Positions 17,811 through 27,585 are shown, counted from the stretch's first letter. The stretch is 64,000 bases of DNA from Cupriavidus pinatubonensis (GCF_019602855.1 NZ_CP080767.1:1364001-1428000); one strand, 5' to 3'. Notes: a model not told the origin generated them from the letters alone. Numbers and translations are program-made.

Positions 17811-18356
17811 TCAGTGGTTCACCAACCGCTGCACCAGATCCACCGACGTACTGGCCCCATATTTCTTCATCAGCCGCGCCCGATAGATATCGACGGTGCG
17901 CGGACTGATCGCCAGCAGCTTGCCGATCTGCTTGCTGGTCTTGCCTTCCACAAGCTGCGCGGCGATATCGCGCTCGCGTGCAGTGAGTTCCGCCGTGACC
18001 TGGCGCTTCTGGGAGAGGTCCTCGAACGTCCAGATGCCCGCACCCAGCGGCTGAGATCGGTCCAGCGAGCGACCGGTGACGTGGCACCAGAACAGTTCCC
18101 CGCTGGCCCGCTTCATGATCCGTTCGTCCGAGTACATACCGCGCTTGTTCATGATCGGTACGATGCGTGCGCCGGCCCTCTCGAATTCGTCTGCGGTGGG
18201 GTAGAGTACCTGGAACGATTCGCCGATCAGCGCCTGCCGCGTGGTGCCGAAGATGCGGCAGACCTCGTCGTTGCAGTCTTCGATCTTGCGCTCGCGGGAC
18301 AGCACCAGCCCCACGGGGGCGAGCTGGAAAGCGGTCTGGTAATCGATGGCGGGCAT
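17811..18356 (-). CDS. PAS-LuxR transcriptional regulator
   Basis: A 181-residue protein with an N-terminal PAS domain (about residues 8-115) and a C-terminal LuxR-type helix-turn-helix (about 120-178; LTARERDIAAQLVEGKTSKQIG). It has no receiver domain and no membrane segment, so it is likely a one-component cytoplasmic sensor. It lies divergently next to the CoA-transferase genes, with a 171-bp shared intergenic region, and is the obvious candidate regulator of scoAB. The signal is unknown. Confidence 0.88.
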   Translation of the reverse strand: MPAIDYQTAFQLAPVGLVLSRERKIEDCNDEVCRIFGTTRQALIGESFQVLYPTADEFERAGARIVPIMNKRGMYSDERIMKRASGELFWCHVTGRSLDRSQPLGAGIWTFEDLSQKRQVTAELTARERDIAAQLVEGKTSKQIGKLLAISPRTVDIYRARLMKKYGASTSVDLVQRLVNH

Positions 18357-18527
18357 CTACTTATGTATTTTTACGTAATGGCGTAGGCGGCGCGCCTTGC
18401 GTATCCTTTCGGTCGGACGAGAGCGCGGCAGCCGCCGCTGATTGTACCGTTACAATTTCCTTGCGTCGTGCGCCGCACACCCTTGCGGCGGGATCGGCGA
18501 CGAGGGCTACCGAGGAAGGAGCGAACC

Positions 18528-19229
18528 ATGAACAAGGTCTACGCCAGCGCCGCCGAGGCGCTTGCAGGCGTCGTCCGCGACGGCCAGACGATCGCCGTTG
18601 GCGGTTTCGGCCTGTGCGGCATTCCCGAGGCGCTGATTGCTGCGCTGCGCGACACCGGCGTCAAGCAGCTCACCTGCATCTCCAACAACGCCGGCGTGGA
18701 TGGCTTTGGCCTGGGCCAGCTGCTGGAAACACGCCAGATCAAGAAGATGATTTCGTCCTACGTGGGCGAGAACAAGGAGTTCGAGCGCCAGTACCTGGCC
18801 GGCGAACTCGAGCTGGAATTCACGCCGCAGGGTACGCTGGCCGAGAAGCTTCGCGCCGGTGGTTCGGGCATCCCGGCCTTCTTCACCAAGACCGGCGTGG
18901 GCACCATCGTCGCCGACGGCAAGGAAATTCGCGAATTCGACGGCGAGAAGTACGTGATGGAGCGTTCGCTGACCGCCGACGTGGCGCTGGTCAAGGCCTG
19001 GAAGGCCGACAAGGCCGGCAACCTGGTGTTCCGCCGCACCGCGCGCAACTTCAATCCGATGTGCGCCATGGCAGGCAAGTTCACCGTGGCCGAGGTCGAG
19101 CATATCGTCGAAACTGGCGAGCTTGACCCCGATGAGATCCACCTGGCTGGCATCTTCGTCAAGCGCCTCGTGCTCAACACGACCCCCGAAAAACGCATCG
19201 AGCAGCGCACCGTGCGTGCCGCCAAGTAA
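18528..19229 (+). CDS. scoA: 3-oxoacid CoA-transferase subunit A
   Basis: A 233-residue alpha subunit of succinyl-CoA:3-ketoacid CoA-transferase (SCOT family I). It has the [13 protein letters not shown] loop (about residues 25-37), SNNAG, and the [19 protein letters not shown] segment. With subunit B it activates acetoacetate to acetoacetyl-CoA at the expense of succinyl-CoA. The ATG is preceded by AGGAAGGAGCGAACC. The frame stays open upstream without family sequence. Subunit B follows 14 bp later. Confidence 0.95.
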   Translation: MNKVYASAAEALAGVVRDGQTIAVGGFGLCGIPEALIAALRDTGVKQLTCISNNAGVDGFGLGQLLETRQIKKMISSYVGENKEFERQYLAGELELEFTPQGTLAEKLRAGGSGIPAFFTKTGVGTIVADGKEIREFDGEKYVMERSLTADVALVKAWKADKAGNLVFRRTARNFNPMCAMAGKFTVAEVEHIVETGELDPDEIHLAGIFVKRLVLNTTPEKRIEQRTVRAAK

Positions 19230-19243
19230 GAGGGAGACACATC

Positions 19244-19882
19244 ATGGCATGGACACGTGACGAAATGGCCGCGCGCGCCGCGGCGGAGCTGCAGGACGGC
19301 TTCTATGTGAACCTGGGTATCGGCCTGCCGACGCTGGTGGCCAACTGGGTGCCGGAAGGCATGGAAGTGTGGCTGCAGTCGGAAAACGGCCTGCTCGGCA
19401 TCGGCCCGTTCCCGACCGAGGACGAAGTCGACGCCGACATGATCAACGCCGGCAAGCAGACCGTGACGACGCTGCCTGGCTCGTCGATCTTCTCGTCGGC
19501 CGATTCCTTCGCGATGATCCGCGGCGGCCACATCAACCTGGCCATCCTCGGCGCGATGCAGGTCAGCGAAAAGGGCGACCTCGCCAACTGGATGATCCCG
19601 GGCAAGATGGTCAAGGGCATGGGCGGCGCGATGGATCTGGTTGCCGGCGTGGGCCGCGTGGTGGTGCTGATGGAACACACCGCCAAGAAGAAGGACGGCA
19701 CCGAGGACATCAAGATCCTGAAGGACTGCAACCTGCCGCTGACCGGCGTAGGCGTGGTCAACCGCATCATCACCGACCTCGGTGTGATCGACGTGACCTC
19801 GGACGGCCTGAAGCTCGTGGAAACCGCCCCGGGCGTGAGCCGCGAGGAAATCCAGAGCAAGACCGGCGCGACGCTGCTGTAA
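19244..19882 (+). CDS. scoB: 3-oxoacid CoA-transferase subunit B
   Basis: A 212-residue beta subunit of the same SCOT enzyme. The catalytic glutamate is Glu47 in [11 protein letters not shown], which forms the CoA thioester intermediate. The motifs [11 protein letters not shown] and [14 protein letters not shown] are typical. The Shine-Dalgarno GAGGGAGACACATC is strong. The gene ends 18 bp before a strong bidirectional terminator shared with the 3-hydroxybutyrate dehydrogenase gene, so ketone-body oxidation is encoded on both sides of it. Confidence 0.95.
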   Translation: MAWTRDEMAARAAAELQDGFYVNLGIGLPTLVANWVPEGMEVWLQSENGLLGIGPFPTEDEVDADMINAGKQTVTTLPGSSIFSSADSFAMIRGGHINLAILGAMQVSEKGDLANWMIPGKMVKGMGGAMDLVAGVGRVVVLMEHTAKKKDGTEDIKILKDCNLPLTGVGVVNRIITDLGVIDVTSDGLKLVETAPGVSREEIQSKTGATLL

Positions 19883-19900
19883 GCGCTGCAGGTCGGATGC

Positions 19901-19930
19901 AAAAAGCCCCGCTGTGAAGCGGGGCTTTTT
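19901..19930. terminator. Bidirectional rho-independent terminator
   Basis: AAAAAGCCCCGCT, loop GTGA, AGCGGGGCTTTTT: a GC-rich stem flanked by A and T runs, so it works on both strands. It separates convergent scoB and the 3-hydroxybutyrate dehydrogenase gene. Confidence 0.92.
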
Positions 19931-19950
19931 CATTCCTGCATGGGTTGGCT

Positions 19951-20727
19951 TTACTGGGCGACCCAGCCGCCGTCCATGTTCCAGATCGCGCCGCGCACCT
20001 GGCGCGCCGCCTCGGACGACAGGAAGACCGCCAGCGCGCCAAGTTCCTCGGGCGTGACGAACTGGCCGGACGGCTGCTTCTCGATCACGAGTTCGCGCTT
20101 GGCCTGCTCGACCGGAATGCCTTCCTTCTGCGCGCGCGCATCGACTTGCTTCTGCACCAGCGGCGTCAGCACCCAGCCGGGGCAGATCGCGTTGGCGGTG
20201 ACGCCGGTCTGCGCGGTCTCCAGCGCGGTGACCTTGGTCAGGCCGACGATGCCGTGCTTGGCCGCCACGTAGGCCGACTTCTGGGCCGACGCCACGAGTC
20301 CGTGGGTCGAAGCGACATTGATGATGCGTCCCCAGTTCTTCTGCTTCATGCCGGGCAGCGCCAGGCGCGTGGTGTGGAACGCCGAGGTCAGGTTGATGGC
20401 GATGATCGCGTCCCAGCGCTCAGGCGGGAAATCCTCGATATTGGCCACGAACTGGATGCCCGCGTTGTTGACAAGGATGTCTGCGCCGCCGAATTCCGAG
20501 TCGGCATAGCGCATCATGTCCTCGATCTCGGAAGACTTGCTCATGTCCGCGCCGTGGTAGCCCACCTTGATGCCCGCGCCGGCCTGCGCGATCTCTTGCT
20601 TTGCGGCCTCCACGTCACCAAAGCCATTGGCGATGATGTTGGCGCCCTGCGCGGCCAGTGCCTGCGCGATGCCGAGTCCGATACCGCTGGTCGAGCCAGT
20701 CACCAGTGCCGTCTTGCCTTTGAGCAT
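19951..20727 (-). CDS. bdhA: 3-hydroxybutyrate dehydrogenase
   Basis: A 258-residue SDR that interconverts (R)-3-hydroxybutyrate and acetoacetate with NAD. It shows TGSTSGIGLGIAQALA at the cofactor site, NNAGIQFVANIEDFP, STHGLVASAQKSAYVAAKHG with the catalytic Ser and YxxxK, and the long substrate loop VLTPLVQKQVDARA that is characteristic of this enzyme. The start has GGAGGCTTAC just upstream. Together with scoAB it provides a route from 3-hydroxybutyrate, a polyhydroxybutyrate breakdown product, to acetoacetyl-CoA. Confidence 0.93.
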   Translation of the reverse strand: MLKGKTALVTGSTSGIGLGIAQALAAQGANIIANGFGDVEAAKQEIAQAGAGIKVGYHGADMSKSSEIEDMMRYADSEFGGADILVNNAGIQFVANIEDFPPERWDAIIAINLTSAFHTTRLALPGMKQKNWGRIINVASTHGLVASAQKSAYVAAKHGIVGLTKVTALETAQTGVTANAICPGWVLTPLVQKQVDARAQKEGIPVEQAKRELVIEKQPSGQFVTPEELGALAVFLSSEAARQVRGAIWNMDGGWVAQ

Positions 20728-20923
20728 GTAAGCCTCCGTCGAGATCGAAAGTCGAAAGAATACGTGGCCGGTCACGGCCGGCCGGACCGCGTCGCGATTG
20801 CCGCGGCGTAGCGGCTGACGCAGTGGACTAGTGCTGTGGCATTGTAACCGCTGCGGCGTACAATCCTGCTTTGCTCAACCTCCGGCAATGCTTGTGCGGC
20901 AGCCGGTTCGTCAGGGAGTTCAG

Positions 20924-21808
20924 ATGTCTGCCAGTCCGCGCCTCGGCTTCGTTCAGTGCATCAGTCCGGCGGGCCTGCACCGCATGGCCTATCACGAATG
21001 GGGCGACCCGGCGAATCCGCGCGTGCTGATGTGCGTGCACGGCCTGACGCGCACCGGCCGCGATTTCGATGCGCTGGCCCAGTCGCTGTGCGGCGACTAC
21101 CGCGTGGTGTGCCCCGACGTGGCTGGCCGCGGGCGCTCGGACTGGCTGCTTGATCCGTCCGGTTACGTGGTGCCCAAGTACGTGGCGGACATGGTTACGC
21201 TGATCGCCAGGCTCAACGTCGACAAGGTCGACTGGTTCGGCACGTCAATGGGCGGGCTGATCGGCATGGCGCTGGCGGGCCTGCCCAATTCGCCGGTGCG
21301 CAAGCTGCTGCTCAACGATGTGGGGCCGCGCATCACGGCTGCGGCCGTGGAGCGGATCGGCTCGTACGTTGGACTCCCGGTGCGGTTCAAGACCTTCGAA
21401 GAAGGGCTGGCCTACCTGCAGACCATCAGCGCATCGTTCGGACGCCATACGCCGGAGCAATGGCGCGAGCTCAACGCTGCGATCCTCAAGCCTGTACAGG
21501 GTGCGCAAGGCCTGGAATGGGGCTTGCATTACGATCCTGCGCTGGCCGTACCGTTCCGCGGCGCCACGCCGGAGCAACTCGCAGCCGGCGAAGCCACGAT
21601 GTGGCAACTGTTCGAGGCCATTGAAGCGCCGGTGCTGGTCGTTCGCGGTGCGCAGTCGGACCTGCTGTTGCGCGATACCGTGGCCGACATGGTGTCCCGC
21701 GGCAAACATGTCAGTTCGGTGGAGATCCCCGATGTGGGGCATGCACCGACTTTTGTCAATCCGGCGCAGATTGCCGTGGCGCGCCAGTTCTTTCTCGGAA
21801 GCGCGTGA
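20924..21808 (+). CDS. Alpha/beta hydrolase
   Basis: A 294-residue hydrolase with the HGLTRTGRDFD oxyanion region (about residues 39-49), the nucleophile Ser108 in GTSMGG, and a catalytic His in DVGHAPTF near the C-terminus. The overall sequence resembles the epoxide-hydrolase/esterase branch; the substrate is unknown. The ATG at MSASPRL follows AGGGAGTTCAG; the frame is open 31 codons further upstream without similarity. The RidA gene follows 53 bp downstream. Confidence 0.87.
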   Translation: MSASPRLGFVQCISPAGLHRMAYHEWGDPANPRVLMCVHGLTRTGRDFDALAQSLCGDYRVVCPDVAGRGRSDWLLDPSGYVVPKYVADMVTLIARLNVDKVDWFGTSMGGLIGMALAGLPNSPVRKLLLNDVGPRITAAAVERIGSYVGLPVRFKTFEEGLAYLQTISASFGRHTPEQWRELNAAILKPVQGAQGLEWGLHYDPALAVPFRGATPEQLAAGEATMWQLFEAIEAPVLVVRGAQSDLLLRDTVADMVSRGKHVSSVEIPDVGHAPTFVNPAQIAVARQFFLGSA

Positions 21809-21861
21809 GGCGAGTGGCGCCTGAAATCGTTCGTATCAACCAGAAATCGTTTTAACTAGTC

Positions 21862-22224
21862 ATGAGCAGCAATGAACTGAAGCGCGCCCACGTGGGTGCA
21901 CGCCTGTCGGAATACGCGGTGTACAACGGTGTGGTCTACCTGGCTGGGCAAGTGCCGGAAGTGGAACCGAAGGCCGACATCAGCGGCCAGACCCGCGAGG
22001 TGCTGGGTCATATCGACCGGCTGCTCGCCGAAGCGGGCAGCGACAAGTCGCGCATCCTGTCATGCCAGATCTTCCTGACTGACATCGGGATGATCGGCAA
22101 GATGAACGAGGTGTGGGACGCGTGGGTGCCGCAGGGCAATACGCCGCCGCGCGCCACTGTCGAAGCCAGGCTGGCCAATCCCGACTACCTGATCGAAGTG
22201 GTGGTGACCGCTGCGCTCAACTGA
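21862..22224 (+). CDS. RidA/YjgF/YER057c/UK114 family protein
   Basis: A 120-residue cytoplasmic protein of the RidA superfamily, which in its archetype hydrolyses reactive enamine/imine intermediates to ketones. The C-terminal PPRATVEARL carries the arginine that is essential in deaminating RidA proteins. The VVYLAGQVPEV and TREVLGHIDRLLAEAGSD segments fit the family. It may be a Rid2-7 subgroup member rather than RidA itself. It lies 26 bp upstream of relA and may be co-transcribed with it. Confidence 0.9.
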   Translation: MSSNELKRAHVGARLSEYAVYNGVVYLAGQVPEVEPKADISGQTREVLGHIDRLLAEAGSDKSRILSCQIFLTDIGMIGKMNEVWDAWVPQGNTPPRATVEARLANPDYLIEVVVTAALN

Positions 22225-22250
22225 AGATGGCGTTGTGACATGGTGACCCT

Positions 22251-24476
22251 ATGGTGACGTCCACCGACCTGGCCGGCCAGGTGGCCGGCGTCCCGGACGC
22301 CGACATGGTCGAGCGCGCGCTCGCGTACGTACGCGAGCAGGCGGGCGACGCCGTGCTGCCGACTGGCGAGCCGGTGCTGTCGCATGCGGAAGGAATGCTG
22401 CGCATCCTCGACGGTCTGCGCGTGGATGATGCCGCGCGCGCCGCGTGCTGCCTGTTCCCGCTGGCCGAATTCGCGCCCGCCGTAGAGCCGGAAATCGAGG
22501 CGCGCTTTGGCGAAGATGTATGCCGGATGGTGAAGGGCGTACGGCAACTGCTGCGCATCGGCGCCATTGCCGGCGGGCACGACGCGCAGGAGGCATCGCG
22601 CAACGTGGCGCAGGCCCGGCACGAGCAGGTCGAAGCGCTGCGCAAGATGCTGCTGGCGTTCGCGCAAGATATCCGCGTGGTGCTGGTGCGCCTGGCTTCG
22701 CGGCTGCAGTCGCTGCGCTGGCTCGCGCAGAACAAGCGTGAACCGCTACCCGGCATCGCGCGCGAGACGCTCGACATCTATGCGCCGCTGGCTAACCGCC
22801 TCGGCATCTGGCAGATGAAGTGGGAACTCGAGGACCTGGCCTTCCGCTTCGAGCAGCCTGATACCTACAAGCGCATCGCAAAGTTGCTCGATGAAAAGCG
22901 CATCGAGCGCGAGGGCTACATCGCCAGCGCCATCGCGCGCCTGCAATCGGAGCTGGCCGACGCCGGCATCCGCGCCGAGGTAAGCGGGCGGCCCAAGCAC
23001 ATCTACAGCATCTGGAAGAAGATGCGCGGCAAGGAGCTGGATTTTGCCGACCTGTACGATGTGCGCGCGTTCCGCGTGATCGTCGACGACATCAAGGACT
23101 GCTATACGGTCCTCGGTATCGTCCACCATATCTGGCAGCCGATTCCGCGCGAGTTCGACGACTACATTTCGCGGCCCAAATCGAACGGCTACAAGTCGCT
23201 GCATACGGTGGTGATCGGGGACGACGGGCGTGCGTTCGAGGTACAGATCCGCACGCACGAAATGCACCATTTCGCCGAGTACGGCGTGGCGGCGCACTGG
23301 CGCTACAAAGAAGCGGGCAGCAAGGGCTACAGCGGACAGTTCGCGGCAAGCGACAGCTACGACGAGAAGATCGCGTGGCTGCGGCAACTGCTGGCTTGGA
23401 AGGATGATGCCGACCACAGCGTGGCGCATGACGAGTCGCCGTCGCCGTGGGAGCAGCTCAAGCACGCGGCGATCGACGACCACATCTACGTGCTGACGCC
23501 GCAGGCACGCGTGATCGCGCTGCCGCAAGGTGCCACGCCGCTCGACTTCGCGTATTACCTGCACAGTGATCTTGGCCACCGGTGCCGCGGCGCGCGTGTC
23601 GACGGCACGATGGTGCCACTGAATACGCCACTGAAGAACGGTCAGACCGTCGAGATCATCGCCGTGAAGCAGGGCGGGCCGTCGCGCGACTGGCTCAACA
23701 TCGAACTCGGCTACCTGGCCAGCAGCCGCGCGCGGGCCAAGGTACGGGCGTGGTTCAATGCGCTGGATTCGCAGGAGACTATTGCGCAAGGCCGCGTGCT
23801 GATCGACAAGACGCTGCAGCGCGAAGGCAAGACCGCCGTCAAGCTCGAAGACCTCGCCACGCGGCTCGGCTTCAAGTCGCCGGACGACCTCTTCGCCGCA
23901 GTGGCGAAGGAGGAGTTCAGCCTGCGGCATGTCGAGCAAGCGCTGCGGCACCCCGAGGGCGAGGTGCAGGCGCCGTTCAACGAGGAAGACGCCGTCACCA
24001 AGAAGAGCCGCGCCACCAGCGTGGCGCGCGGCGCCAAATCCGGCGTGCTTGTGGTCGGCGTGGATTCGTTGATGACGCAGATGTCGCGCTGCTGCAAGCC
24101 GGCACCTCCGGACGAGATCGTCGGCTTCGTCACGCGCGGGCGCGGCGTGTCGATCCATCGGCGCAACTGCCACACGTTCCAGCAACTCTCGGCGCGCGCC
24201 CCCGAGCGCGTGATCCAGACCGAGTGGGGCAAGAAGAGCGATGCCGTGTATCCGGTCGACATCCACGTCGAGGCCATCGACCGCCAGGGGCTGCTGCGTG
24301 ATATCTCCGAAGTGCTGTCGCGCGAGAAGATCAACGTGACCGGCGTGAAGACGCTGTCGAGCAAGGGCGTGGCGCGCATGCAGTTCACAGCCGAGGTGTC
24401 GGAGGCCACGCAACTGCAGCGCGCGCTGTCGATCATCGAAGATGTGCAGGGGGTATTGCAAGCACGAAGAAAGTGA
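22251..24476 (+). CDS. relA: GTP pyrophosphokinase RelA, (p)ppGpp synthetase
   Basis: A 741-residue long RSH protein: pseudo-hydrolase region (about 40-200), synthetase (about 240-350), TGS (about 405-470), helical and zinc-finger regions (SRCCKP and HRRNC near 615-650) and a C-terminal ACT domain (from about 665). The synthetase carries EFDD at 301-304, the acidic motif typical of monofunctional RelA, instead of the RxKD of SpoT. The N-terminal region reads CCLFPLAEF where an active hydrolase has an HD pair, so hydrolysis is probably lost. It would make (p)ppGpp on stalled ribosomes. A promoter for the following tRNA-Val lies inside its last codons. Confidence 0.95.
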   Translation: MVTSTDLAGQVAGVPDADMVERALAYVREQAGDAVLPTGEPVLSHAEGMLRILDGLRVDDAARAACCLFPLAEFAPAVEPEIEARFGEDVCRMVKGVRQLLRIGAIAGGHDAQEASRNVAQARHEQVEALRKMLLAFAQDIRVVLVRLASRLQSLRWLAQNKREPLPGIARETLDIYAPLANRLGIWQMKWELEDLAFRFEQPDTYKRIAKLLDEKRIEREGYIASAIARLQSELADAGIRAEVSGRPKHIYSIWKKMRGKELDFADLYDVRAFRVIVDDIKDCYTVLGIVHHIWQPIPREFDDYISRPKSNGYKSLHTVVIGDDGRAFEVQIRTHEMHHFAEYGVAAHWRYKEAGSKGYSGQFAASDSYDEKIAWLRQLLAWKDDADHSVAHDESPSPWEQLKHAAIDDHIYVLTPQARVIALPQGATPLDFAYYLHSDLGHRCRGARVDGTMVPLNTPLKNGQTVEIIAVKQGGPSRDWLNIELGYLASSRARAKVRAWFNALDSQETIAQGRVLIDKTLQREGKTAVKLEDLATRLGFKSPDDLFAAVAKEEFSLRHVEQALRHPEGEVQAPFNEEDAVTKKSRATSVARGAKSGVLVVGVDSLMTQMSRCCKPAPPDEIVGFVTRGRGVSIHRRNCHTFQQLSARAPERVIQTEWGKKSDAVYPVDIHVEAIDRQGLLRDISEVLSREKINVTGVKTLSSKGVARMQFTAEVSEATQLQRALSIIEDVQGVLQARRK

Positions 24477-24485
24477 GGCTATAAT
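24456..24485 (+). promoter_or_regulatory. Promoter of tRNA-Val
   Basis: TTGCAA (24456-24461), an 18-base spacer and a perfect TATAAT (24480-24485) precede the tRNA by 12 bases. Most of the element lies inside the relA reading frame. Confidence 0.75.
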
Positions 24486-24497
24486 TGCTGCTTCGCT

Positions 24498-24574
24498 AGG
24501 CTCGTAGCTCAGCTGGTTAGAGCACCACCTTGACATGGTGGGGGTCGTTGGTTCGAGTCCAATCGAGCCTACCA
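24498..24574 (+). tRNA. tRNA-Val(GAC)
   Basis: A 77-nt cloverleaf. The acceptor arm AGGCTCG pairs with CGAGCCT, followed by A and an encoded CCA. The D arm GCTCAGCTGGTTAGAGC, the anticodon loop TTGACAT (anticodon GAC, Val) on a CCACC/GGTGG stem, and the T loop GGTTCGAGTCC are all standard. Confidence 0.97.
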
Positions 24575-24942
24575 ACGAATTGCAGTAAAGCAGTAAAAGA
24601 AGCAGTACAACAATACAGTGCGGCAAGTCCGATTCAATCTCATAAGGAACGGAAGGGCATTATGTTCATGACACCGCGAACTACTACCGCTGGTATGCGA
24701 CAGTAGTCGAGGTGCGCCTCCGTCCCGATTGAGTCGGGTTTGACAAAGAGAAACGCGGCCTTGGCCGCGTTTTTTTTCGTCTGTCGCCTGCCAGCTGCCT
24801 GATAAGCTTGCCGCCTGCCGTGCGCAAGCACCAAGAACGTTGTCGGTACGCCGCCTGTTTCGGGGTGGGCCGGTGCTACAAAAGATGCAGTTTGATCCGC
24901 CCGCCGAGCGCCAGCGCCGGGGTGGAATCCTGGAGAGTCGAA
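24575..24942 (+). other. tRNA-Val trailer and thrS leader region
   Basis: 368 bases without a protein gene. It opens with three closely spaced GCAGTA repeats (24582-24608), then an AT-richer stretch, a small CCCGA/TCGGG hairpin and the terminator at 24751-24778. The remaining 165 bases lead into thrS and end in the Shine-Dalgarno TGGAGAGTCG. I see no convincing promoter or thr operator-like stem, but thrS control by its own leader cannot be excluded. Confidence 0.5.
24751..24778 (+). terminator. Rho-independent terminator downstream of tRNA-Val
   Basis: AAACGCGGCC-TT-GGCCGCG followed by eight T residues. It ends the tRNA-Val transcript before thrS. Confidence 0.92.
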
Positions 24943-26850
24943 ATGATCGCAATCACGCTGCCGGATGGGTCCCGTCGCGAGTTTCCCGGCCCGGTGACGG
25001 TCGCCGAAGTGGCGCAAAGCATCGGCACGGGTCTGGCCAAGGCCGCGCTGGCTGGCAAGGTGGACGGCAACCTGGTCGACACGAGCTACTCGATCGATCG
25101 CGATGTGGCGCTGGCCATCATCACGGATAAGGACGCTGACGGCGTCGATGTCATTCGTCACTCCACGGCCCACTTGCTCGCGTATGCGGTCAAGGAACTG
25201 TACCCGGATGCCCAGGTGACGATCGGCCCCGTGATCGAAAACGGCTTCTATTACGACTTCGCCTACAAGCGTCCCTTCACGCCGGAAGACCTGGCTGCCA
25301 TCGAAAAGAAGATGACGGAGCTGTCCCGCAAGGACGAGAAGGTCACGCGCGAGGTCTGGAACCGCGACGAGGCGGTGGCGCTGTTCGAGTCGATGGGCGA
25401 GAAGTACAAGGCCGAGATCATCGCCTCGATTCCGGCGGACCAGGAAATCGGCCTGTATCGCGAAGGCAAGTTCGTCGACCTGTGCCGTGGCCCGCACGTG
25501 CCGTCCACGGGCAAGCTCAAGGTCTTCAAGCTCATGAAGGTGGCCGGCGCCTACTGGCGCGGCGATGCCAACAACGAGATGCTCCAGCGCATCTACGGTA
25601 CGGCGTGGGCCAAGAAGGAAGACCAGGAAGCCTACCTGCACATGCTCGAAGAGGCCGAAAAGCGCGATCACCGCAAACTGGGCAAGTCGCTCGACCTGTT
25701 CCACCTGCAGGAAGAGGCGCCGGGCATGGTGTTCTGGCACCCGAAGGGCTGGCAGGTATGGCAGGCCGTCGAGCAGTACATGCGCGGCCGCCTGACGGCC
25801 GCCGGCTATGACGAAGTGCGCACGCCGCAGGTGATGGACCGTTCGCTGTGGGAGAAGTCCGGCCACTGGCAGAACTACAAGGAAAACATGTTCGTCACGG
25901 AGTCGGAGAAGCGCGACTACGCGATCAAGCCGATGAACTGCCCGGGACATGTGCAGATCTTCAACCATGGCCTGCGTTCCTACCGTGACCTGCCGCTGCG
26001 CCTGGCCGAGTTCGGCGCCTGCCATCGCAACGAGCCGTCGGGCGCGCTGCATGGGCTGATGCGCGTGCGCGGTTTTGTGCAGGATGATGCGCACATCTTC
26101 TGCACGGAAGAGCAGATCGTTGCCGAGGCGAAAGCCTTCAACGAACTCGCGTTCTCGGTCTATGACGACTTCGGCTTCAAGGATGTGGCGGTGAAGCTGT
26201 CGCTGCGTCCGGCACAGCGCGCTGGCTCGGACGAGGTCTGGGATCACGCCGAAGAAGGCCTGCGCCTGGCGCTGCGCGCCTGTGGCGTGGACTGGGAAGA
26301 ACTGCCCGGCGAGGGCGCATTCTACGGTCCGAAGGTCGAGTACCACATCAAAGATGCCATCGGCCGTTCATGGCAGTGCGGCACGCTGCAGCTCGACCTG
26401 GTGCTGCCGGAGCGCCTCGGTGCCGAATACGTCGCCGAGGATAATTCGCGCAAGCGTCCGGTGATGCTGCACCGTGCGATCCTGGGTTCGTTCGAGCGTT
26501 TCCTTGGCATCCTGCTCGAAAACCACGCAGGTGCGCTGCCCGCCTGGCTGGCACCGGAGCAGGTGGTTGTCATGAATATCGCGGAATCGCAGGCTGAATA
26601 TGCCGAAAATGTCGTGCAATCGCTGCTAAAACAAGGGTTTAGGGCGAAGGCCGATTTGCGTAACGAGAAAATTACGTATAAAATCCGCGAGCATTCGCTT
26701 CAGAAGATCCCCTACCTGCTGGTGGTGGGCGACAAGGAGCGGGATGCCAATCAAGTGGCCGTGCGTGCCCGTGGCAACGTGGATCTGGGTGTGATGCCCG
26801 TCTCCGCGTTTGTGGAGCGTCTGCAACAGGACGTCACCAACAAAGCCTGA
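24943..26850 (+). CDS. thrS: Threonyl-tRNA synthetase
   Basis: A 635-residue class II synthetase. An N-terminal TGS domain (about 1-62) is followed by the editing domain with [10 protein letters not shown] (about 70-80) and its CRGPH motif, then the catalytic core with MNCPGH (a zinc-ligand Cys) and FRNEPSG-type motif 2 (here CHRNEPSG), motif 3 with [11 protein letters not shown], and the C-terminal anticodon-binding domain. Length is normal. The ATG follows TGGAGAGTCGAA. It is the first gene of the thrS-infC-rpmI-rplT translation operon. Confidence 0.98.
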   Translation: MIAITLPDGSRREFPGPVTVAEVAQSIGTGLAKAALAGKVDGNLVDTSYSIDRDVALAIITDKDADGVDVIRHSTAHLLAYAVKELYPDAQVTIGPVIENGFYYDFAYKRPFTPEDLAAIEKKMTELSRKDEKVTREVWNRDEAVALFESMGEKYKAEIIASIPADQEIGLYREGKFVDLCRGPHVPSTGKLKVFKLMKVAGAYWRGDANNEMLQRIYGTAWAKKEDQEAYLHMLEEAEKRDHRKLGKSLDLFHLQEEAPGMVFWHPKGWQVWQAVEQYMRGRLTAAGYDEVRTPQVMDRSLWEKSGHWQNYKENMFVTESEKRDYAIKPMNCPGHVQIFNHGLRSYRDLPLRLAEFGACHRNEPSGALHGLMRVRGFVQDDAHIFCTEEQIVAEAKAFNELAFSVYDDFGFKDVAVKLSLRPAQRAGSDEVWDHAEEGLRLALRACGVDWEELPGEGAFYGPKVEYHIKDAIGRSWQCGTLQLDLVLPERLGAEYVAEDNSRKRPVMLHRAILGSFERFLGILLENHAGALPAWLAPEQVVVMNIAESQAEYAENVVQSLLKQGFRAKADLRNEKITYKIREHSLQKIPYLLVVGDKERDANQVAVRARGNVDLGVMPVSAFVERLQQDVTNKA

Positions 26851-26898
26851 TGGGTCGGAAGCACGGCTTGTTTTTTTGTCTTCTTGAGGTAACGCAAC

Positions 26899-27420
26899 AT
26901 CGCTACAGACAAAGGTCATCGCATCAACCGGGAGATCAGTGCGCCTGAGCTGCGCCTGGTAGGGGTTGATAACGAGCAGCTCGGCATCGTCAAGTTCATG
27001 GACGCTCTGCGGCTGGCTGAGGACAAGGACTTGGACCTGGTGGAGATCGCCCCGAACGCGACTCCGCCCGTCGCCCGGATCATGGATTACGGGAAGTTCA
27101 AGTACGAGGAAGCCAAGCGCGCACACGAGGCGAAGCTGAAGCAGAAAATCATCCAGGTCAAGGAAGTGAAGTTCCGCCCTGGCACGGATGATGGCGACTA
27201 CAACGTCAAGCTGCGCAACCTGAAGCGCTTCCTGGAAGATGGCGACAAAACCAAGATCACGCTGCGCTTCCGCGGCCGTGAGATGGCGCACCAGGAAATC
27301 GGCGTGCGTGTGCTCGAACGCCTGAAGGCGGACCTGGAAGAAATCGGCCAGGTCGAGCAGATGCCGAAGATGGAAGGGCGCCAGATGGTGATGGTGATCG
27401 CCCCCAAGAAGAAGAAGTAA
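26899..27420 (+). CDS. infC: Translation initiation factor IF-3
   Basis: A 173-residue protein with the two-domain IF-3 layout: N-terminal [20 protein letters not shown], linker, and C-terminal domain with KEVKFRP and the [12 protein letters not shown] motif. It prevents premature subunit joining and checks the initiator codon. The only start that gives a full-length N-terminus is ATC at 26899, with TTGAGG upstream; the first ATG would remove 33 conserved residues. Non-standard AUU/AUC starts are known for infC and allow IF-3 to repress its own translation. It is 48 bp from thrS. Confidence 0.96.
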   Translation: MATDKGHRINREISAPELRLVGVDNEQLGIVKFMDALRLAEDKDLDLVEIAPNATPPVARIMDYGKFKYEEAKRAHEAKLKQKIIQVKEVKFRPGTDDGDYNVKLRNLKRFLEDGDKTKITLRFRGREMAHQEIGVRVLERLKADLEEIGQVEQMPKMEGRQMVMVIAPKKKK

Positions 27421-27585
27421 TTTTTGCGCGATGCGGCGGCCGGGATGCCGAGGCATTCCGGCGTTGTGTCGCGTGGAAGTAGCGCGGAGCCCTTGTGGCG
27501 CCGTGCAACAACAAGTGGATGCGGGTCTTGCAAGCGTCGGCGTGAGCCGTCCACCTGCATGCATGTCATAGAGCTGGAGTTTTTC
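27421..27585 (+). promoter_or_regulatory. infC-rpmI intergenic leader, possible L20 control region
   Basis: A 165-base gap, long for this operon. It contains a near-perfect hairpin of CCGGGATGCC and GGCATTCCGG (about 27440-27461) and ends in GAGCTGGAGT before the rpmI start. In other bacteria L20 represses rpmI-rplT by binding structured leader RNA in this place. The same is possible here; the pseudoknot has not been shown. Confidence 0.35.
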
